From NCBI RefSeq assembly GCF_007859915.1, contig NZ_SJPM01000021.1, positions 1 to 64,000 on the forward strand: a DNA stretch of 64,000 bases, written 5' to 3'. Below, one piece after another: positions 49,201 to 61,200 of the stretch. Position 1 is the first letter of the stretch. Each line of letters opens with the position of its first letter. Under the pieces are notes generated by a model. That model saw nothing but the letters and a program-made list of their open reading frames with translations. It was not told the origin of the DNA and did not search any database. This DNA is from Neorhodopirellula pilleata (GTDB lineage Bacteria > Planctomycetota > Planctomycetia > Pirellulales > Pirellulaceae). A program made the position numbers and the translations under genes.

Positions 49201-52200
49201 CGCGATCTTGCGGGTCCCAGATTAAGTTGCCGTCGGCATCGGTCGCTTCGAAGTCCAACCGCACTTGTGCGGCAAAGCTAAAGTTGCCGTTGTTGTTGGT
49301 CAGACGTGTGATTAAGTGGTGGTCGGCTAACAATCCAGGTTCGGTCACAAAGTCGACATGGATTTCGTCCGCCGCGTTCGTGCCGCCGACGTACCAGACT
49401 TGATCCGACTCCTTGGCGTATTCCTTCCATGTATCGCCGGCCAGGCCTCCGTCGAGTGAATCGAACGTGCTGCCGTCGGCCCGGAAAAGGGTATCGTTGC
49501 CGCCATTGCCATACAGGAAGTCAACAACCGTCCCGCCGAAAAGGGCGTCGTCCCCAGTTCCACCTAAAATCCGATTGAGTCCCGTGACCTCCAGTTTGCG
49601 TGCCGGTTTGGTCGGGTCTGCGTCGAGCAGCCCGTCTGGAGTCACATTGCCTTCGGCGTCCAAAGGTCCACCCTCGAAATCTCCACTGTCGCTGAACAGT
49701 TCGCCCGCCTCGTCGACGTAGATGCCGAACGTGGCATCCGGACCTTGTTCAACCAAGTCCTTGATGTCGATGGTCGGGCGTCCGTTGCCGTCGGTCGCCA
49801 TCAGACGCGGGTCAGGCACCAGCGACCAAGCGAACAGGCTGTTGGTTCCTTGTCCACCAAGCAAATCGTCGTCGCCTTGGCCGGCAAAAAGCACGTCATG
49901 ATCGATGATGGAACCTTCACCGCCATCGCCCCACAATCGATCGGAGTCACCGAACCCATACAGCCAGTCGCTGCCGCGGCCGCCATCCAAACGATCGCGG
50001 CCAGCACCGCCAATTAATGTGTCGTGGCCACTGTTGCCGTCGAAGACACCGATGAAGTCCTTGCTTCGCTTAGACAGCCGCGTCAGATCCAAAGGATTGG
50101 ACTCGCCAAGAGCCACCGGGTTCGTGACACCCTCCGGCAGTTGCGTATCAGCGGTGACAAAGCCGATCGTGTCGTCGCCGGCCAGACCCGCGACCTGGAA
50201 CTGCTCGACCAGCGGCGTCCTCTGTTGATCGAGCACGTTGACAAACAGCTGACCGCCGTTGTAATCGATTCGCAGTTGGCCACCGTCTTGCGGCAACTGC
50301 TGGCTGAGCAGAATCGAATCGTTGCCGCCTGTGCCATTGATTACCAAGATATCGGTGGCGTTATCGTCTCTGACATCACTTTTCGTCAGATTGCCGAAGT
50401 GGCCGTCGATGGTGTCGATAAGGTTGTCGGCCTGGATACGACCGGCAGCACCAAGCTTTGTCGGAGCGACGAACAGGTCGATGCCCGAACCGCCGTACAT
50501 CGTGTCAGCTCCGTCTTGTCCGTCGATCAAGTCCGTACCCGCGCCGCCCCAGATGACATCATCGCCGCCGCCGCCAAACAACTGATCTTCGCCGCTGCCA
50601 CCGAAGATTAAATCCGCCGAACCAAACGTGTCCGCTTCCGGGTTGAACACGCGATTCGCGCCCATCAAAATGTCGCCGGCGATGAATTCGTTGCCCGCCC
50701 CGCCGACGATCAGTTCGCGGCGAATGTTCCCCCGCAAGATGTCGTTATCGTCGCCGCCGAACAACTGGTCACCGGCGAGTCCAAGTTGGTCGACATAAGA
50801 CACGGTCGTCGTCCCGGTTCCAGGTGTGAAGGCAAACAGCTTGTCGCTGCCTGAACCGCCGTACAAGCGTTGACCCGCTTGTCGGCCATTGGCATGACCG
50901 GCACCCGAGATAATCGTGTCGTCACCGCCATCGCCGTAAAGCTGGTCGATGCCTGCTCCACCGCTGAGATTGTCGTTCCCCGCTCCACCGCGAATCACAT
51001 CGTCGCCAGCGTCGCCAGCAATCGTCAGATCCGATCCGGCACCAGCGTCGAGATAGTCATTGCCGGCGTCTCCGAACAGTGAATCGCTATCGGAACCACC
51101 GAACAACACATCGTCGCCGATGCCACCACGCAGGGTGTCGTCGCCGTCGTTGATGAATCCATTAAGGGATAGGCCGGCTACGATGACGGGAGTAATCCGC
51201 GGCGGTTGGTACCGACTCGCACCATCGATCGGATCGGCGAGCGTTGGCAGATTTCCAAAGTTCGTACCATCGCTGCTGGAGTATGCATTTTCGGTGAGCA
51301 TCCAGTCCAACGGCAGCTCAAAGTTCGCAAGAATGCTCCGGTCGTAGTCGGCCTGAGTACCCAGTGCGAAGCCACCGAAGATCACATCTTGGCCGCTGCC
51401 GCCTTCAAGCGTGTCGTTACCGAAACCACCAATCAGGAAGTCGTTGTCGGCATCGCCCGTCAGGATGTCGTCACCGGTTTGCCCGTCGATGAAATCGTGG
51501 CCCGCACCTCCGGAAATCGAGTCGCCTCCCGCACCGCCAAACAATTGATTGGCCGACGCGTTCCCAAAGATCTTGTCGGCCGCAGAGCCACCAAAAACAT
51601 GCTCGACGTTCCGCACACCACCGGTGCCGGTCGTCGTTGTACCGGCGACTGACGATGTGTCTCCCAGGTGAACCTCGACCGACGTCGTCCAATTGGAGTA
51701 GTCCAGCACGTCGCCCGCGTCACCACGACCATCAATGATTCCATCCACGCCTTGCAGCGGTTCCAAGGTAAACATGTCGGGAGCAAAACCGCCCGTCAAG
51801 TTTTCGATATCACGGAACGACAAAACCGGACGACCAAGTTCACCTTGGACCGTGCCCGCATTGATTCCAGTGATGTGCCAGTCGTTGGCTAAGTCTTCCC
51901 CAATCAGTTTGTCCGAAACGTGACTGCCGACCAGCACTTCGATGTTGTGAAAGGTTTGGCCGATCGCGGTTGCGGTGGCAAGTTGGCGATCCACCACGAT
52001 GGACGAACCAAAGTCGCTGTAGTCAAGCGTGTCTTCGTTGGACGTCAAATCGCCAGCAACGAGTCCCTTGCCATCGAGTCGTCCTGCGATACCGCCGCCG
52101 CTGGCGAAATGGAACGTATCGTCCGAGTTGCTACCCAGCAGGTTTTCGACGTTCTGGAAACCAAGCGAAATGCCAAAACCATCACTGGTTAAACTTCCTG

Positions 52201-55200
52201 CGTTCGCACCGGTAATGTTCCACTGGTTGCTCTGATTGCCAGCAACCAATGTGTCGAAGCCCGTACCGCCATCGATGGTCAACTGCTCAACATCCAGTGC
52301 CCCGGCACTACCGAACTCGAACGTAAACGAAGGCGTCGCAGGTTTCGTCTCACCCAGTGCAGCGTTATAGGCAAACACATCGACGTGACCGTCGAAGAAA
52401 AAGAGCGTTTCATTCTCACCGCTGGTGCGGATATTGAGTCGGTCGACTTGTCCGGTTTCGCTACCGGTGTCTTCAACGCGGATGGTCGACGCGACGCCAT
52501 TGGCGATGCTTGTCGAAACGGTGTAAATATCATCACCTTCACCGCCGTCCAGCGTGGCATCGCCAGTCCAGCCCGACAGATCAAATGTATTGATGCCCGA
52601 ATGAGCTTGCGCCGGTGCAGGGGCGTTCAGGTCGTATCCGTAGAGGTAGACCGTCTTAAATAGACCGCCCAGCTGCTCGACTTCCGTGGTGCCAGTCACT
52701 GCGAACTGAGTATCGCTGAGCGTGAAATTGACATCACGCGATTCGATCAATGTGTTGTTGCCCCCTGCGTCGGCATACGTGTCGATGCCCGCGCCACCCG
52801 TCACGGTGTCGTCGCCAAAGCCGCTGTCGATATGATCGACAAACGGCGAGCCTATGATCGTGTCATCATCACCGCCGGCTAGGACCGTGAGTTGTCGGAG
52901 ATGGTTGGCCGTCACACGACTGGCGTCCACTCGGTCATTGCCCCCCAGCGTCTCGATGATGACTTCGTCGCGATCGGCTTCCGATTTGCGAATCGAATAG
53001 TTCACGCCGCCGGCTTGTTTGACGATCAACGCCTCGTCATCTTCGGCAAGCACCTCGAAGATATCGGCTGCATTTGTTCCGACGATTCGTAACGTGTCGA
53101 TGCCCTGATCCGGTTCACTCACGCGCGTCAGCACGTCTTCGGAATGGAGCTCCACACCATTGAAGAGCACCGGAGGATTGAAGACGTTGATGGTCGTCGT
53201 GTCCGAGTCGGTGGTTCCGAAGTTCAGAATCACATCAACGACTCCCGAGCCGCGAAGGTCGTTGGCGGTCACCGTGTCGCTGCCCGCGCTGACATCCAAC
53301 TGGATTTGCTCGGTTCCCGTGATGTTCAAGACCTGAGTGGTGTTGCCCCGCTTCCAGGAAACGTCCACTGTCGTGCCGGCCTTGGTCAACGTGACGGTGT
53401 CGTCATGCAGTTTGGTCGTGCGTGCGTCGTCGTCGAAATCAAAGCCGCTAAGCTTGATCACATCCGAGCCATCACCACCGACAAACAAATCAGCCCCGTC
53501 GCCGAACATCCAAAACAATTCGTCTGCCGCGCTGCCACCATCGATCGTGTCGATCCCTTTGCCGCCGGACAGTTCGTCTTTGCCCTCTCCGCCTCGCAAC
53601 GTGTCGGAGGAATCGCTGCCGATCAGCACATCGTCACCACCTTCGCCGTGCAATTCACGAGTTGCCGTGTTATCGGCCGAGGCGATGATCCGCAGCAAGT
53701 CATTGCCATGGCCACCGCGGAGCGTCACGGGGACCGAAACGTTGCTGACCAACACCGCGTCGGCGCCGGCGGTACCGTTGTAGGCAATGCTGGTGACACC
53801 TTTGAAAGTCTGGGTGAACCCGTTGGCTTGAACTCGGATCTGGGTTTCGTTGTCTTTGGTGAACTCGGACACCTGATAGGCATCACCACTGGGCAGCATC
53901 GGAAACGATTCGCTCGGTTCATAAGCGAGCGTCAACACGCCACCGTTGACGCGTCCCAATGTCGGCGGCACTTGATCGGCACAACCCAATCCAAATGTCG
54001 CTAATGTTTGCCGATAAAGACTGACACGTTCTTCATACAGAGTGATCCGACCGAACAGTCCCGTGTCGGCACCGACCCACAAAAAGCCAGTGAGTCCCGC
54101 CGAAACGGTGCCCGAAGTATCAAACACGCAGTGGGCACCTTGCGCGGCCCGTTGGGACAGTTCATCCAAAGTCAATTTGCCATCGTACTCGAGCGGATTT
54201 GAGCCGGGCGTGGGGACGTCATTGAGGTCGAATTCCACCTTGGCGGTGATGTCACCTTCGACCCCCGCTTCGACCAATCCCGCGATGCCGATTGATGGTC
54301 CCGCGATGATGGATGCCGTCAACGTGACTTCGGGGCGATCGCCCGGTGTGTTTTCAATGCCGTGGTCGAGGACATGAAATCCATCGAACAAGGCATCGCT
54401 CTGTTCGGGAGCGAACCCGCCTTGTTTCCACGCTTCAAACCCGTTGGTGTCAAAGGCAAATGCCAAGTCCGTCTGGGCAGTCACGCGGCCGCCCAATCGT
54501 GCGTTCAGACCCGCAAAGATCGGGAACGATTTGATGTAGCTAAAACTCAGATCGAGTTTCGGCATGTCATAGATGAACAGTGTTTCGGGTTTTCCAAGCA
54601 GCAAGCCGAAGGCGACACTGGGATCCGACAGCATTGGGAATTGGATGCTACCCGGTTGCGTCCCAATGCTCTTGATCACCTCGGTAGCCTGTGCATTTCC
54701 TTTCGCATTGGCGTTGGAACCGCCTGCCAATTGAGATTCGGGGTTGCTTGAAGTAGGCGCCGAATCAGGAACTTTCGATCCGCCTGCGGATTTCAAATTG
54801 CCACCGACGATGAAGCTGCCGTAATCGAGGATTAGGTTGCCGTCGGGGTTGAGTTGCCGCAGCGCGTTGACCTTTTCAACAAAGTCAACGATATCGATGA
54901 TCGCATTAATGGCCGTCAGGACCGGCTCATACTTCGTCGGCCCTAAGACGCCCTCGGCAATCTGCAACAGATTGGTGCGTTCGGCTTTGAGTTGTACGAG
55001 CAAACCAATGTCTTGCCGCATGACATCGACCACCGGTTCGATTGGCTCGGTGATCTTGTGGACTTCGTCGATGATCGGTCCCACGAATCCAGTAATGAAC
55101 TCACCCAAATCCAGACGGATGTCTTTAAACTCGACCACCGGAGCGCCACCAAATCCGTTGCTCGCCCCGGGCGCGGTGCTGACGTTGGCAAACACTTGGT

Positions 55201-58200
55201 CGTAAAGCAGTTGGGTGGTGAACGTGGGGAATTCCAAACCGCCAGCGGGCGATTTGGGAATCGATACAGTGATACCCAAATCGACATCGGCTTCCGCTTG
55301 GAACGTACCGACGATGGTCTCGCCCAGCACCGCGGTACCGAGTTCTCGAAGGGTAAAGCGACCGTCACCGTTGGGATCACGAATATCGACACCGAAGCTG
55401 CCGTAAAGACCGCTGTTGCGGTCGGCGGTGCCCGGCCGGTTGGCCGTTTCGGCCACTTCGACGGTCAGGTAACCGAGTGTCCCGGAAGCCTTGAAATCAT
55501 TCGCGAGACTCGCCGAAACCGTGAAGGCAAATTCCTCGCCGCTGGGCAATGCGCCGGTGGTGTCAAAGTAGAAACCATCGGTTTTGTGGAATCCGAATCC
55601 GAACTGGAACTGATACCCCAGATCGAGTCGCACGTTGCCATCGATATCGAGATCCAAACCAGGAATCGAGGCGGCAAGATCCATCGGCACTTCGGCGGCG
55701 ATCAACGCATCGGCGATCCGTACGTTGAATTGGATGTAATCCGTTGTCGCGACGACGGGAATGTCTTCCACTCGCGTGATCGTTTGATCGTTGTCATCGA
55801 CCAAGATATTCGGACCCTGACCGTCGGAGCCAGGTCCAAAGGCATCGAACAACGCCTCTTGAATCAGCTCGACCGTGGTTCGGCCACCAATCGCCGCCAA
55901 GGCATCGTTCAGCTTGGTGTTGATATCGGACTGCAACGTGTCAAGGAAACTGGTGCCGTCGGCGAAGCCAAGCTCCGCCTTCAACCGCTCACCCACCAGC
56001 GGAATCGGCACATCAAAGACGCCCGTTTCCATCCCATCGCCGATCGTATCGAACAGCCCGTTGAGTCCGCTCTTGACACCGTTGATGATCAGCGTCGGGT
56101 TATTGATCAGCGAGATGATGTCAAAGTTGCCAGCAAGATTAGGGGCAACCACATTGAAACCCTGGAAGCCACCACCGCCGACTTCGAAACCCGCATCGAC
56201 GTGAAGCGAATTGTCGGCAATCCCGTCCGCATTGCCGTCTGCCGTTGACCCTCCCAATGGCATGTTAGCCGTCGGGAAGAACAGGGGAACATCCAGCGTG
56301 AGGCCACCCGTAATCGACGCATCGACTCCTGCGGCTCCCAAGGTGGTCAATTCACTGATCAAGTATTGGTTGTCGTCGGCACTGTCGTCCGCCAGGCCGA
56401 AGCGACCGCGCAGATTCAAACCGGCATCAACGTCGCGCGCCGCCAGGGTTACATCGCCAAGCAACGGAACGTCAATGGTCGCGGTGAAATCAAGCGAAGT
56501 TCCGTTCGCCGGTTCGACGATCAGACCAACTGAAATCCCCGTATCGTCATGGACATAGAACTTGGGATTCAAGACGTTACTAAGATCGAATCCAAACCCC
56601 AGGTTGAACCGCGCCCTTGCCTGGACGTCCAACATCCCGCTTGCGGACGCAGTGAAGGCACCGGCGTTGCCGATCAGATTCCTGAGTGCGCCCTGAAGTT
56701 CTGGCGGACTGTTGTCAATAAGATCCTGGAGATCCAATTGGAATCCCAACTGTTCCTGAATCAACTGTTCGAAATCCAAATCGACAGACAGTTCCGAATT
56801 CTTGTAGGTTAATTGCATCAACCTATTCGCTTCGTACTGCGCCAACGTATCACGCTGAGTGAGTGCTGTCGCAAGCTCCGTTGGATCGGCTAACGCGACT
56901 GCTCCTTGCTCGTTGGTGGATCTCCCGTCGAGACCTTGCGCCACGAGACTTGCGCGGGCATCCGCCACTGCGCGACTGACCTCGGCCGCTGTTTCGCCTT
57001 GCAACGCGAGTAGGTTCCGATCTGACCTGGCAGCAGCCAGCGCGGAGGTATCGGCCAGGGCGGTTGCGACTTCAGCGTCGGTCGAATTCGGGTTCAGCCC
57101 CAGACCGATCAGGAGAGCCGCCGCGTCGCGAATCTCGATGCTCCGCCCACGCAGTAGGTCGCGGTCGGTCGTGGCCTCGGCGATTGCGTCGGTATCGTCC
57201 AGTTCGGCGAGAATCTGTTCATCCGTGGGGGTGCCATTGAGTCCCTTTTCGGCCAGAAAGCTCTTCGCAAACGCCACCAGCCCCTCATTGGCGGTCGTGT
57301 CGAGTAATACATCACGCATCTCCTTCGTGGCATCGATCTCGTCCTGCGTCGTCCCAAGTAGCGATTCGATTTGTGCATTCGTGGCACTTTCATCCAGGCC
57401 CAACGAAGCCAATCGAACAGCCGCATCCATCGCGTCAGGATCCGATAGTAGCAAACTTCGAGCCGCTGTCGTGATGTTGAACTCGTCGCGATTGACCAGA
57501 GCGAGTGCGATCTCGTCATCCGTCGAGGCGAAGTTTAACGGCAAATTATTGAAACGTAGTTTCGAGAGGTTATCGTTTGCCGCAACGAGATCACGATCTC
57601 GAACGAACGCATCGAACAAGGCAAGGTCTACCACGGCAAAGGCGATGTCCGCGTTCGAAGAACTGCCATTGAGTTGCGAGAAGATGCTCGTCAAGTCGTC
57701 AAAGGCCGCTTTCACGGCATCCCGATCGCCAAGATCCCGATTCAGGCCCAACGCGGCAATGAGCTCGAAGTTCAAGTTGCGTTCCAGACCCTGGATGTCG
57801 TCGAGACTGCTACGCACCATGTCGACCGCAGCTTGGAACAAACTGATCGCGTTTCCGTCGGAGACCGAGACGCTAGGGTTGTTGCCGCCCGTTAATCCGG
57901 AGGTATTGCCGGTCAACGTGGTCGCACCGCCCGTAGCGGTATTGGCAAAGCTGATGATCCACGGCCCGCTTTCCGGTCCGCTCACCGTCACGTCGGTCAA
58001 CGTCGCGAAGCTGGCTTGGAGCGTTGTCTTCACTGTTTCTGCGGTTGCGTTGAAGTCGATCGGTGCGGTTGTTTCCGAACCCAGCGTGAGAGTGAAATTG
58101 CCCTGTGTCGGTTCGCCGTCGATCCGCACGATTTGTTTGTCGCCCGCGCCACCCAAAACATCCACCAACGTCTTGTTGATAAGCGGCAGATTTTGATAGG

Positions 58201-61200
58201 CGATGCCCTCTGGATCGAGTACCGCATCGAGCCCCGAGCTGAGGCCGCTGAGCAGCGCATCGAGCGACACGCCGCGCATGCTCGTGAGCTCGTCCAGTCC
58301 CGATGACGTCGGCACCATGCTGCTGAAGAAACTCGCCGGTCCGGCGTCCGGCGGTAATTCGTCGGGGCTGACTGCAATCAGCGTCCCCAGGCTGGAACCC
58401 AATCCCGCTAAAGCACCCTTCAACTCGATCGGCAAGACGACTTCGAAGTTACTGTCAGAACTGAACCGCGCCGAACCGATCAAATCGCCGTGCCCGACGT
58501 CGGCCGCGAGAGTGTCGAGATCCATCGTGCCGCTGGTGGGAAACAACATCGCCATCGAGAAGGACATCGTTCCGTCTTCGATTCCAATGCCAAAGGGACC
58601 CAGATTCAGTCCCAAGTCAAAGGTCGGACGCAGGTGGCCGTCGGGTGTCGAGTCGGGAAGCTCCTCGACGACGCGGATCGTCGTTTCGCTCGTGAGCGCG
58701 TCATAAGTCAGGTCCGCGACGTGATAACGACCAACGTTGCTGTTCGAACCGCCGAGATAAGCCACCTCGCCTACGGAGTACGAGGTTGTGAAATCGCCAT
58801 CCAACACGATCTGACGCTCAGCGGTGTCGATGCCGATGATGGTGGCTGCCTCCTGGCCCAACGCCAAACGCATTACGAGGCTCGGATCTCTCGCATAAAA
58901 GTCGCCTGATTCGTCCAGTCCAAACACGAACTGCAATTCCAACGTCGCCGTCAGGCTAAACGTCAGGTCATTACCGTCGCCGGCCTGCAGACCAAAATCG
59001 CCGAAAGATGCGTCAGAAAAATCCAACGAGATGTGACGGATCTCCGTCGATAAGTTGACGACTGCGCCCAATTCTTCGCCGCTGCTAACAGCCGTGAGCG
59101 ACAACGCCGGGACATTATCGAGCAGATCGCCATAAGTGACGTTGGAGTTATTGCTGAAGATCTCGGTGATCTTTTCGGTGACGGCCGAGTTGATCCTGGA
59201 TTCGATTTGGTCACCGGTAATCTGAAACATTTCGGCCGGCGTGACATCCACGAATGGAATCGAATCGATCGTTGCCACCAGATCGTTGACTTTTTTCGCG
59301 TACGTCTGGCCGTCCCCGGCCCAAGCCGCGAACTCCGCCAATCCATGCACCACTCGATCTTGGTCCGAGTCGCCGTCACCAAGGGCATGCCCGTCCGTGG
59401 AATGCAACGCGACTCCGTCCGCTGCATTCCAGACTGGATCGTACCGTCGCACGCCGGTGGGCAGAATTGGACCCATGAGTGCGCCCGGCTGATCGGAGTG
59501 TTCCAGGCCGAGTAAGTGTCCCAATTCATGTTTGGCGACGGTTAATAAGTCAAAGGCGCCTACTGCGGGACTGTCGCCGTTGGCAACAAGGCCGACTCCC
59601 GTAACCGTGTCGGCGAACTCGGAGTTGTCGCTCGGGGTGGGATCCACGAACCAACCTGCACCAGCTCCCGAGGCATCAAAGGTGACTTGGCCATCCGACG
59701 CGACTGCCAAAGTTTGACCGGCGAGTTCATCGATTCCGATTGTAAAACTGGCGACGTCAATCGGACTTGCGTCGAGCAGGCCGGTATTCTGCCAGCGTCG
59801 CAGCGCTTCTTCCCAGATCGGCTGAAGTTCGGCAGCCGTAAGCGGGGCGAGCGGCGTCCCGACGATGTCAGGTGTGGCGATCAAGGAACTTCCCGTTGGA
59901 GCCGGACCACGCACTGCCTGCCATTGCTTGGCAATGTTCTGTAGACCGCCCAACGACAGAATGCTGCCGTCTCGCGTAAAACGGAACTGGAAGGCTCCAA
60001 ATGCCGTGATGGTGCTGGTGTTGGCAGCGTCTTCTTTGCCAACGGTGAATACGATTTGATGCGCGTTCGGAACGGTGACTCCGTCGACAACATAAGCGTT
60101 GACACGGACCTTGATGTCTTTGTTCAGTTTTTCGACGATTCCTTTGACAGCAGCTCCCGTCGAGACGTATTCGGAGAAGTCAATGATGTTCGTCACTTTA
60201 ACGTTACTGCTGCCGATGATGATGTCATCGCCCGGGAGTTCGCCCCTAAATCCTTTGCCGAGGACGAAGATGTTGGTCGCACCGTCGCTGTTGTCGCCGA
60301 TCAAAAGGTCACTTTTTGCGGAACTGCCCTCCAGGCCTTGCGTGGTATCTGCTCCGCCGGGCCGCAAAATAGTCGTGGACTGCGCACCGGTCTTAATGAA
60401 GTAGGCGCGGATGTCGGTAGTCGCATTTCCCGCCTCAAACAGCCATGATCCATCGCTCTTCCTGCTCACGCTAAGAACGCCACTGGCTAACGAATCCAGC
60501 TTTGTCTTGACTTTCGCGAGTTGGGAAGCATCTGCGGGTGCGATGGATGGAAGTCCCACTCCGTCATCAATACGAACGTCAACCAGTTTGCCATCAACGA
60601 GCAAGACCATCCGGCCGAATTCAGAAGGCGCGGTGAGACGAAGTCCGTTTGAATTGTTATTCACCGTTTCCTTAACGGCGGTAACGAGCATTTGACTTTG
60701 CATTTCCCATGCACCGCCATTTCCGTTGACGTCCGCGACTGTGGAACCCAACGCCGCGACCACCGGGCTTGCATTCTTCTGTCTTTCGAAACTGACAAAG
60801 TTTCCACTTTGAAATGATCCACCAACGATCGCTTCCGTAGAGTTCACGCCATTGATCGTGTCTGTGCCGCCGAAGCCGACGAACGCTTCATTGGCGGCAC
60901 TTCCTGTCAGCGTGTCGTTGCGTGTGCTGCCAATGACCTTCTTGACGCCGGAAACCGCGAAGTCGCTAAAGTCGGTACCGACAAGTTCTCCCGCCGTCAG
61001 ATTGAAGACTTCCGATAGCCCCCGCAGCCGTTCGCCGAAGATACCCGTCGCGCTGCCGTAGATAAACTTATTCGCTGGGTAGACCCCCAACGGGCTCAGG
61101 TCGATCTCGTCATGAACCACCACATTCAAGCCGGAGCCAAGGTCGACCGTTACTCCGTTGGGCCCGCCATCGGGATAGTAGTTTGAGTAGTCCAACTCGA

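Noticed and set aside
44700..53800. Repetitive DNA that could suggest a CRISPR or satellite array
   Set aside because: The repeats are short codon-level echoes of RTX nonapeptides within one reading frame, not equal direct repeats with unique spacers.
54992..56248. 418-codon + strand frame inside the giant gene
   Set aside because: Antisense of a well-formed protein segment of the giant frame, with no start signal or family motif.
56859..58196. 445-codon open frame on the + strand inside the giant gene
   Set aside because: It is antisense to the helical repeats; composition is Ser/Ala-rich low complexity, as expected for a shadow frame.
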